A DNA stretch of 19,659 nucleotides from Bacteriovoracaceae bacterium UBA7695 (GTDB lineage Bacteria > Bdellovibrionota > Bacteriovoracia > Bacteriovoracales > Bacteriovoracaceae). The position numbers and the translations under genes were made by a program. Location: positions 3,239 through 22,897 of the forward strand of contig DLGL01000084.1 of assembly GCA_002482685.1 (NCBI GenBank), given 5' to 3'. Positions 6,322 to 13,316 of the stretch are shown here, one piece after another (the stretch's first letter is position 1; each line of letters begins with the position of its first letter). The notes under the pieces were generated by a model. That model had not been told where the DNA came from and did no database searches. It worked only from the letters and a program-made list of their open reading frames with translations.

Positions 6322-8043
6322 CTATTTCCCTGTTTTAGTGAAATACCTGAAGTAATGAGGATTCCTGTGACGATAGAAGATCCTGATACCGTTTTTTTCC
6401 CCAAGAGCGTAATTTTCTCCACCTATTTCGAGGACTTGATAGGTTTCTTGGAGCGGATCAAGGAATGAATACAAAAATGAGTACTCACCTTTTTCTAGCG
6501 CTTTTAAGAGCTTTTCTTGGCCACCGGCCAGCAGTCCGGGGCGTTCAGGATACGGGATGTAGTCCTCCCAAATGCTATCCATATGGATCCGGCCAATCAT
6601 ACTAGCGCGAGAAAAATAGCGAGTAGCCTTAAAGGAAGTATCCCCTTCTTTAAGCACCTGAAGAGCAATTTCCACATTTTTGGCCCGTAGTTTTTTTGCG
6701 ACTGGGGCCAGATCGGGACAAAACATTTTGGCGACACCACTCATATAATAATAGGTAAAAGAAAATTCTCCCTGTTTCATGAGAGCATTAAGCCATCGCT
6801 CGTCTTTAAGGTGCTGATCCGTAGTCACCTTTTTCAAATAAGGATAGATAAATTCTTTTTTTCCGATTGAAAGATATTGAGGCTTATCAAGGCGATTTAC
6901 CACCACTCTTGCGACATCCATTCTTTCAAGTGCATCATCGCCGTCGACTCCACCGACTTCATTTAGCAAGATGGTCTCAATAACGAAGATAGAACGTGCG
7001 AGTTCAGGTTGATTAAGCCAATAGTTATAGATCTCGGCCTGCTTAGTATAGACAAAATCCTTCAAGCGCTCCGTTGCCTGATTATGCTGTTTTATGAGTT
7101 CCTTGTTCGCAGTTGTAGTCTCGCCGTTCACAACAATAGGAGTTTTATGGTCAGGTAGAGTAAGTGACTTATAAAAACTAAGAGTTCTCGCCGTACGCTC
7201 CTCCCATTCACCTAATCGTTCAAGTATTTTCTTTTTACCCCGATCGAGTTCTTTATCAATCTTTCCAAGAACAAACTCTAAATCGTACCGTGCATCCTCA
7301 GTTAGATAAAAGTCATGTCTTTTCAATTCAAAATGAAGAGTGTCGATTGTTGTACGAAGATATATATCTGAACCCGTGTGATCTGGATTATAGGCTCCAT
7401 CTTCGAGAAGTTTTCTATACAGAAAAGTATAATTGGCAATTTTGACGGAAGAGATATCTTCTTTTTCTCTATATTCATCAAATACTTTCCGGTTTTTTAA
7501 GTGATCAACCGGATACTGATAATTAGAGAGAAATGAGACTTTTTGAATTAAATCCTCAAAAGCTTTAGAAAGTTGTTCCTGAAGTTTCAGAGAATCTTTG
7601 CGGGATAAAATTTTATCACTCTCTTTGCTTGAGAGCTCATTTTTCTTTAAAGTTAAGAGTCTGGCCAACAGATGGCGCAAATTTTTTGTGGTCGCACTTG
7701 AAGGTAGACCATTTTTCTGAACTTTCGATTGTTGCTTTTTGATCCAATCAAGTTTTTTTTCATACTCTGGAATCAGTAAAGTAATCGATTCAACATCGAC
7801 ATCGTCCCTAAGTTCAGGAATCCAGTAACCCTGACCCCTGTAAGCTTTTAGGTAATCCTCAAAAATTGTCTCCGCTTTAGGCACGCAAATCCGCTCACGA
7901 AACTTTTTAAACGAATCCATATAACTCGAGACATGATTAGAGATATCACCCTGCCACTTCACATTTGAATGTGAAGAACAGGAAGCAGATGCCATGACAG
8001 CAACTAAAAGAAGTGCGCTATTATGCCTTAAGTTCTTGAACAA
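6322..8043 (-). CDS. Exported (possible lipoprotein) with SleB-like wall-hydrolase region
   Basis: The product has 573 residues from the TTG at 8043, chosen because GGGAG lies 6 bases before it; the frame stays open to a TTG at 8064 that has no such site. A signal sequence follows (basic FKNLRHN, then ALLLVAVMASASC). Cys22 could be lipidated, but the box SAS-C is atypical, so plain export is possible. Residues 30-340 are charged and helical and unrecognised. Residues about 350-500 recall the cell-wall hydrolase SleB/Hydrolase_2 fold: ETILLNEVGG with a candidate catalytic Glu, then DVARVVVNRL, GEFSFTYYYMSG and ATRYFS. The match is from memory of the pattern and is distant. It overlaps the mpl 3' end by 23 bases, implying co-transcription and a role in peptidoglycan turnover. 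An alternative is a predator-specific structural protein. Confidence 0.75.
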   Translation of the reverse strand: MFKNLRHNSALLLVAVMASASCSSHSNVKWQGDISNHVSSYMDSFKKFRERICVPKAETIFEDYLKAYRGQGYWIPELRDDVDVESITLLIPEYEKKLDWIKKQQSKVQKNGLPSSATTKNLRHLLARLLTLKKNELSSKESDKILSRKDSLKLQEQLSKAFEDLIQKVSFLSNYQYPVDHLKNRKVFDEYREKEDISSVKIANYTFLYRKLLEDGAYNPDHTGSDIYLRTTIDTLHFELKRHDFYLTEDARYDLEFVLGKIDKELDRGKKKILERLGEWEERTARTLSFYKSLTLPDHKTPIVVNGETTTANKELIKQHNQATERLKDFVYTKQAEIYNYWLNQPELARSIFVIETILLNEVGGVDGDDALERMDVARVVVNRLDKPQYLSIGKKEFIYPYLKKVTTDQHLKDERWLNALMKQGEFSFTYYYMSGVAKMFCPDLAPVAKKLRAKNVEIALQVLKEGDTSFKATRYFSRASMIGRIHMDSIWEDYIPYPERPGLLAGGQEKLLKALEKGEYSFLYSFLDPLQETYQVLEIGGENYALGEKNGIRIFYRHRNPHYFRYFTKTGK

Positions 8044-9466
8044 AGCTCGACTCCCATAATCCAAGGCATGTACGATTACTTAACACCAACAAAACAGAAT
8101 CCGGTTCTGCAAAATTATCAATCGCCTGCCTGAGGTCCGCGAGCTTACTCACACAAACCGAAGGGCTGCCTTTCTGAGATATTTCCTCAGCAAGCTTTTC
8201 TGAATTTAAATCTGATCCGCCCAAGGCAGTTGTAGCAAGTTCGGCCTTAGCAATAATGACCTTGTCCGAAGCTGCTAAAGAGTCCCTGAACTCATTTTGA
8301 AAAATAGAACTTCTGGCAGTGGCAGAAATGGGCTCAAAGATGGTGATGATTTTTTTGTCTTTGTAGCGGGCCCGAATGGCATCCATAGTTACTGTTATGG
8401 CCCTCGGGTGATGTGCAAAATCATCGATGACCGTCATTGAATTATATTTTCCGCGATATTCCTGGCGACGTTTTACCATTCCGATTTCGGTGGCCGCTTT
8501 TTGGATGTCAGCAATTTTGAATCCTTCTGACAGAAGAAAGATTAAACAGCTCGTTAGATTTAAAACATTATGCTGACCAACAACCGAAGATTTAAAAAGT
8601 ATTTTTTCATCTTTCCAGTTTAGGGTAAAAGTCGATCCATTCTCAAAGGTAGCGACATCATGGGGACCAATGGATGACCCCTCACCATAAAGGTACCAGT
8701 TCTGGGATGTATTTTTCCCATGATAGTCTTTGTACAACTTCATGGCCGATGGGTATTCTTGATTGAAAATTAGAGTCTTAACCTTAGGTATAACATCTCG
8801 GAACTCATCTTCAATTTTTTCAACATTAGGAAAAATATCAGCATGGTCAAATTCTAAAGAAGTCAAAATTAAATTCTTCAATTCATAAAGACGAAATTTT
8901 GAAATTTTATGAAAATACGCTGAATCATACTCGTCTGATTCAATCGCAAAATATTTATCTCCCAACATTGACGGATCACGGCCCTCGATAATACCGCCGA
9001 TTAGATTTCCCGGATTTTGATTAAGCTTCTCCAGAAGCTGAGTCATAAAATACGTGGTTGTTGTTTTGCCATGAGTACCAGCAATACCAATAACATTCTT
9101 TTCTTTCAGTACCAAAGACCCCAAAGCAGATGGAAATGACGTAAACGGCACTCCCACTTTTTCAATCATCCTGGCCGCTTCAGCTTTGCCCGAGACAGAA
9201 TTCCCAACAACGATCAGGTCATATTGTTTTAGAAACTCAGGATTTACTTGATCAAGTTTAAATAATGGAATGCCGGTTGTTTCAAGAAAAGTACTCATAG
9301 GTGGATAGAATGCGGAGTCTGCTCCTTCAACCTGAAAGCCTGCTTGTTTAACTAAAACTGCAGCGGGGCCCATACCTGCACCACAAATCCGGTAGAAAAA
9401 AACTTTTTTAATTTGTGACCGACGAGCAATAAGATCGTCTTGTGAGATTAAATGGGTAAGATCCAT
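8021..9466 (-). CDS. mpl: UDP-N-acetylmuramate:L-alanyl-gamma-D-glutamyl-meso-DAP ligase
   Basis: Mpl is a cytosolic Mur ligase that joins recycled murein tripeptide to UDP-MurNAc, returning it to peptidoglycan synthesis. The 481-residue product has the three Mur domains. The N-terminal Rossmann part contains RICGAGMGPAAVLVKQAGF and YPPMST, the latter characteristic of Mpl rather than MurC. The P-loop is AGTHGKTTTT (129-138). ESDEYDSAYF (176-185) and LEFDHADIF (204-212) are further Mpl signatures, and DDFAHHPRA marks the C-terminal substrate domain. It carries about 20 more N-terminal residues than E. coli Mpl. AAGGA lies about 9 bases before the ATG. The serine hydrolase gene lies 97 bases upstream, and the probable wall hydrolase overlaps its end, forming a murein-recycling cluster. 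In a predator this could also salvage prey peptides (inference). Confidence 0.95.
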   Translation of the reverse strand: MDLTHLISQDDLIARRSQIKKVFFYRICGAGMGPAAVLVKQAGFQVEGADSAFYPPMSTFLETTGIPLFKLDQVNPEFLKQYDLIVVGNSVSGKAEAARMIEKVGVPFTSFPSALGSLVLKEKNVIGIAGTHGKTTTTYFMTQLLEKLNQNPGNLIGGIIEGRDPSMLGDKYFAIESDEYDSAYFHKISKFRLYELKNLILTSLEFDHADIFPNVEKIEDEFRDVIPKVKTLIFNQEYPSAMKLYKDYHGKNTSQNWYLYGEGSSIGPHDVATFENGSTFTLNWKDEKILFKSSVVGQHNVLNLTSCLIFLLSEGFKIADIQKAATEIGMVKRRQEYRGKYNSMTVIDDFAHHPRAITVTMDAIRARYKDKKIITIFEPISATARSSIFQNEFRDSLAASDKVIIAKAELATTALGGSDLNSEKLAEEISQKGSPSVCVSKLADLRQAIDNFAEPDSVLLVLSNRTCLGLWESSFVQELKA

Positions 9467-9563
9467 AACAAAGTTCCTTTTTCAGTAGAGGTTTTATCTT
9501 ACCAGACTGAAAAAAGACTTGCTAAAAATATGAGGAGCAAAATACCTGAGCAATTGATTTTTA

Positions 9564-10481
9564 TTAAAGTTCTTTTAGCTTCCAGACTTCTTCACCCAAG
9601 GCGCGCCTGAGATCATTGAGACCCGATTTATCATACCAATAGTATTTGGTAGCATTGCTAAGAATCACATGCCCCAACATCATGTCAGGATCAATCCAGA
9701 TAGATGTTCCAGTAAATCCCAGATGTCCAAAAGTTTGAGGCCCGCATCCAATTCCGGCCAATGAGGTCAGTGGATTTTCAACCCTGTCCCAACCAAAAGA
9801 GAAACGATTCCGATGTTTTTGTAAATCAGCTTTAACCTTAGGGATAAAATCTGTTTTATCATGATAATTAATCAAAGTACGGCATAAGCCATCGACAGTT
9901 GAAAATAGGCCTGCATGGGAGCAGAAATCATTTATAACCCACGCATTCGGATCGTGAACCTTTCCATAATTGGGAAGTCCATTTTTGTAACCATACTGGG
10001 GAGTAGGAAAATGTTTAGGAAGATCTTTCCAAAACATCGTTTCTTTATCCCAAACCGACTGGCAGAGACTTTTTTGATTAATTGATTTTTTTTCAAGATT
10101 TAATAAAACTCTCAATGCTGAGAAATCTGAGTATAAAGTTGGAGACTCTGCGACAGAATAACTATTAATTTGATTACGCCAGTCTATGCTAGAGAGAAGA
10201 CCCCAGGCCGGAAGACCACCCCTGTGATTCAGGCACAGAAGGGATTGTTGATCAAAATTTTCTGGCGCCAGAAAATAGCTTAAAGAGTTCACTAGCGGTT
10301 TTGTAAGTGAGGCGAGATCAAAATAAAGAGATGGTTCGGTTTTGAATTTAATATTAGATTCAAACTGATTGGCCTCTAAAGCGGTGAAGGTCATCTTTTT
10401 AAAGTCGATTATCCCAACGCCTAATGCATCATAATTTTCCGAAGGCATCAACAGGTTAATGATTTTTTTAATCTGATTCAT
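9564..10481 (-). CDS. Cytosolic serine beta-lactamase-family hydrolase
   Basis: This 305-residue protein belongs to the class C beta-lactamase/esterase-like superfamily. The active-site serine is in S58-L-T-K61, the second motif is Y117-S-D119, and H253-L-G-F-T-G258 replaces the KTG triad. VHDPNAW (175-181) and SHAGLFSTVDGL (188-199) are also usual in this group. Lengths of 350-400 are commoner, so the protein is compact. No signal peptide is present, which argues against true beta-lactamase or periplasmic DD-peptidase activity. Position just upstream of mpl suggests it acts on cytosolic muropeptides or related amides or esters, but the substrate is unknown. The ATG at 10481 follows an in-frame stop four codons upstream and has no Shine-Dalgarno; a -10-like TAAAAT lies 6 bases before it, so leaderless translation is possible. 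Confidence 0.88.
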   Translation of the reverse strand: MNQIKKIINLLMPSENYDALGVGIIDFKKMTFTALEANQFESNIKFKTEPSLYFDLASLTKPLVNSLSYFLAPENFDQQSLLCLNHRGGLPAWGLLSSIDWRNQINSYSVAESPTLYSDFSALRVLLNLEKKSINQKSLCQSVWDKETMFWKDLPKHFPTPQYGYKNGLPNYGKVHDPNAWVINDFCSHAGLFSTVDGLCRTLINYHDKTDFIPKVKADLQKHRNRFSFGWDRVENPLTSLAGIGCGPQTFGHLGFTGTSIWIDPDMMLGHVILSNATKYYWYDKSGLNDLRRALGEEVWKLKEL

Positions 10482-10487
10482 GGAGAG

Positions 10488-10493
10488 ATTTTA
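10488..10493 (-). promoter_or_regulatory. Candidate -10 box giving a near-leaderless transcript
   Basis: TAAAAT on the minus strand ends 6 bases before the ATG at 10481. Only 27 bases separate this gene from the upstream terminator, so its promoter must lie here or within the terminator DNA. The -35 at 17 bases spacing (TTTCCC) is poor. Confidence 0.3.
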
Positions 10494-10504
10494 GTCGAAG
10501 AAGA

Positions 10505-10546
10505 GCAAAAGGGAAACGGGAGATGTTCAAATCCCCCGTTTCCCTT
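10505..10546 (-). terminator. Strong intrinsic terminator of the M14 carboxypeptidase gene
   Basis: AAGGGAAACGGG (10509-10520) pairs perfectly with CCCGTTTCCCTT (10535-10546), a 12-bp stem. On the minus strand the stem is followed by a short T run (CCCTTTTGC). It begins two bases after the stop codon of the carboxypeptidase gene. The stem is nearly symmetric, but the only gene it can serve by position is that one. Confidence 0.88.
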
Positions 10547-10547
10547 A

Positions 10548-11894
10548 TTAAAAGTTTACACTTACTTTGTTAGCAACAGAAACATTAGATAACTTTTTAA
10601 GCTTTGATCCCTCGAATGAAAAATCATAAGTTCCGGCCTTGAGGATGACATAGAATCTTCCATCTGAATTAATATTATAGGTCTGAAGAATTTCATTTGT
10701 ACCAGGCTTCAGGATCTTAATAACTGAGTAATCAGCGATATTTATTTTACCAGTTAAGCTTGGACCTTCAAGCCGGCTGAATAAATGCATCCAACCCGGA
10801 CGATTTCTAAGAACAGTTTTGTTACGCCATTTTGAATAGCTCGGATGAAATCCTTCATTGGTACTATTGACTTCAATGACGAAAGGAATAACCTGATGAG
10901 TTGTATACATCCAGTCAATGTCTCCGCCATCAGCATTGTAAAGAAGCTCCCAGGCAGTGCCGGGTTTGTATTGAATTTTTTTTGCGATTTCAGAACCAAC
11001 CACCTCAACTGCTTGTGCAGTCGGAGTCTTGTTAGGACGACACCCAAACGGGTAAATAACAATTTCCGAATACGAATGGTAAGAAATATTAAATACAGGT
11101 TTAATTGAGGCAACAAAATTCATCATCGCCTGGGTCTCAGGCTCAGAAGCCGGAGCAGTCCCTCGATAATCCTGGGCCCTGGTATTAGCGCTGGATCCAT
11201 TGCATGAATTCCATCCAGTAGGATAATTTCGATTGATATCCACACCATGACCGTCTCGTGTGTTTTTTCTCCACATAGAGTTATCGTTCCACATCTTATT
11301 ATTCCCATCCAGGTTGAACATAGGAATAACCCATATTTCAGTTCCATTAACCCATTTGGTGACATCTTCGTTCTGTCCATAACCAGATGTAAGGTATTCA
11401 ATCATGTCTGTTGTTATTTCTGGAGTCATCACTTCACGAGCGTGGTGCATGGCATTTACTAAAATGGCAGGCTCATCCTCATTGGTTGCGGCATTGTCTG
11501 AAATTTTAATGGCAAGGATGTCGCGACCTTCGAGAGTCTTCCCAATAGATTTTACCATGGTGATGTCAGGGTAACGAGCATTTATATCTCTGACAAAATC
11601 TTCTATTTCATCTGGATTTTTGTATTCTTCATCAGGCCCTGCAGAAAGGCTTTGAGGATAAGAAAACTTAATGACAGCTGATTTTTGTTGCTGGATTTGA
11701 TCTAATTCAGCTTGAGTAAGTAAGGCTTCAATCTCATTAGTCTTATAGTTTACGCCGGTAATATCAAATTCGTTTGCCCGAAGGTATGTTTTCATTCCTT
11801 CATTCAAATTAAATCTTACAATAAATGCGTCCTGTGACCAGACACTTCCTGAAACCATCGCAAGTGCGAGCAAGCTTCCCTTCCAATTAAACAT
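10548..11894 (-). CDS. Secreted M14 zinc carboxypeptidase
   Basis: This is a 448-residue exported metallocarboxypeptidase that would trim C-terminal residues from peptides outside the cytoplasm. A signal peptide covers residues 1-20 (cleavage near VWS-Q). Residues 21-85 look like a propeptide or inhibitory domain. The catalytic domain (about 90-372) has the zinc ligands H151 and E154 in HAREVMTPE and H273 in SYHSYSE, the substrate-binding WRKNTR (208-213) and DINRNY (219-224), and catalytic E341 in PFVIEVN. A beta-sandwich-like C-terminal domain (about 380-448) resembles the transthyretin-like extension of carboxypeptidase D/M. AAGGAG lies 5 bases before the ATG. It appears to be transcribed alone, with a strong terminator downstream. 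In a predator it may help digest prey protein, which is inference from context. Confidence 0.95.
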   Translation of the reverse strand: MFNWKGSLLALAMVSGSVWSQDAFIVRFNLNEGMKTYLRANEFDITGVNYKTNEIEALLTQAELDQIQQQKSAVIKFSYPQSLSAGPDEEYKNPDEIEDFVRDINARYPDITMVKSIGKTLEGRDILAIKISDNAATNEDEPAILVNAMHHAREVMTPEITTDMIEYLTSGYGQNEDVTKWVNGTEIWVIPMFNLDGNNKMWNDNSMWRKNTRDGHGVDINRNYPTGWNSCNGSSANTRAQDYRGTAPASEPETQAMMNFVASIKPVFNISYHSYSEIVIYPFGCRPNKTPTAQAVEVVGSEIAKKIQYKPGTAWELLYNADGGDIDWMYTTHQVIPFVIEVNSTNEGFHPSYSKWRNKTVLRNRPGWMHLFSRLEGPSLTGKINIADYSVIKILKPGTNEILQTYNINSDGRFYVILKAGTYDFSFEGSKLKKLSNVSVANKVSVNF

Positions 11895-11911
11895 CGTATC
11901 TCCTTAGATAT

Positions 11912-11927
11912 TGTCCACAAAAGGACA
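11912..11927 (-). promoter_or_regulatory. Small inverted repeat in the carboxypeptidase leader
   Basis: TGTCC (11912-11916) and GGACA (11923-11927) form a 5-bp stem just upstream of the Shine-Dalgarno of the M14 gene. It may be an mRNA hairpin or an operator half-site pair. Short stems of this kind arise by chance. Confidence 0.25.
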
Positions 11928-12007
11928 CCAAATCTTAGGGAAGAAGTAAAAGGGGAAGCTTAGATGGTAAGAAGATGTATGAATAAAGACTGACCAGAAC
12001 GATCAAC

Positions 12008-13312
12008 TTAAGCAACGAGAGGTAGAGGTCCGCCAGACTCAGTTACATTTTTAAGTGCTTCGAGTTCTGTGCGGTATTTGGCCAACTTTTCTTCTTTGAA
12101 ACCAAGTTGCTCCATGGCCTTAATCATGGCGGTCATACACTCAACATTGCGGATTTTTTTATTGTATATTTCAAGTCCATTTTTAACGACAACACTAGGT
12201 TCAAATCCAAGTTTCGATGTAATCATGAAGTCACTAACCAGATAGTCTTCATCATTCTTAGCCGCGACTGGAAAACGAGACAAGTATTTTTCGGCTTCCT
12301 TAGGCTTATCATGTTCCGCTAGGAGCACAATAGCAGCTCTGAGAAATTTAGTATATTCAGAGCAAGAGACTGCAATATTGTCGAAATACTGAAGAGCAGT
12401 TTCCGGATCATTATTTTGTAAAAGATATTTACCTGAAACATATAACCCAGCTCCAATGTAGTTTATAAGAACAGATGAGCGCTCTTCTAAAGTGGTAAAG
12501 ATTTCATAATAAAACTGCATATCCTTGTAATTTTCAGTGCGAATAGCAAGACGAATAATCTGGGTTAATCGATCCGGATTTGCCGGAAAATATTTGGAGA
12601 TTTTTTTCACAATTTGATAGGCTTCAACAAACTTATTTTCTTTCATGAAGAGATCAAAAAGCCCTACGAGACATTTAAAGTGTATCGTATTAAATGAAAG
12701 ACCTTCCTGATACTGACCAGCAGCCTGATCAACATATTTCCGCATGTATTCGACCTGGCCCATATAAAAAAGTGCCAGGGCAGGTTTTGTATGAAGTGTG
12801 GCAGCGGTCTTTAATACTGCCATCGCCTCATCCAGCTTTCCATCCTGAATGTACTTTTTCCCTAGATCGATTTTCTGTATATATTCAGAAGGCTGAATTT
12901 TGGCCATGATTGTCGAAGTTAAATTTTCATGAATACTCTGAAGGGTATACGGTTTAATGATGAATGAATCAACATCTTCTTCCGCAGCTTTAGCAACGGC
13001 TGTCTGGGATATATTAGATGTAACCAGAACCAGGCAAAGTTTTTTATTATTAGGTTGTTGTTCACGAATTAATTTAAATAGATCAAAACCAGAACCACCA
13101 GAGATAAAGTAATCAGATAAAACCAATGAAATCTTTTTCTCTTTTAGAATCGTTTCTGCTTCAAGAAGACTTCCTGCCGTGTGTACCAAAGGTCTCTTTG
13201 CTCCGAGATCGACAACAATTTTAAGTAATCGATTCCTCGAGCCAGCGTTCTTGTCTACGACAAGAACCTCGCTTCCTTCCATGAATTTTTTAAAGACTTC
13301 TTTCTTATCCAT
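12008..13312 (-). CDS. Response-regulator receiver fused to TPR repeats
   Basis: The product has 434 residues. Residues 15-135 are a CheY-like receiver with phospho-acceptor D67 (SLVLSDYF), T98/S99 and the conserved K120-P121; the usual acidic pair is reduced to D20 (VVDKNAG), so phosphorylation is plausible but the metal site is altered. From about 143 to 425 the chain is made of helical pairs of TPR type, for example LGKKYIQDGKLDEAMAVLK, LFYMGQVEYMRKYVDQAAGQ and NDPETALQYFDNI. It has no DNA-binding or enzymatic output domain, so phosphorylation would tune protein binding. It starts 4 bases after the stop of the upstream repeat protein and has no nearby Shine-Dalgarno, pointing to translational coupling. 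A direct partnership with that protein is likely but unproven. Confidence 0.9.
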   Translation of the reverse strand: MDKKEVFKKFMEGSEVLVVDKNAGSRNRLLKIVVDLGAKRPLVHTAGSLLEAETILKEKKISLVLSDYFISGGSGFDLFKLIREQQPNNKKLCLVLVTSNISQTAVAKAAEEDVDSFIIKPYTLQSIHENLTSTIMAKIQPSEYIQKIDLGKKYIQDGKLDEAMAVLKTAATLHTKPALALFYMGQVEYMRKYVDQAAGQYQEGLSFNTIHFKCLVGLFDLFMKENKFVEAYQIVKKISKYFPANPDRLTQIIRLAIRTENYKDMQFYYEIFTTLEERSSVLINYIGAGLYVSGKYLLQNNDPETALQYFDNIAVSCSEYTKFLRAAIVLLAEHDKPKEAEKYLSRFPVAAKNDEDYLVSDFMITSKLGFEPSVVVKNGLEIYNKKIRNVECMTAMIKAMEQLGFKEEKLAKYRTELEALKNVTESGGPLPLVA

Positions 13313-13316
13313 AGAA

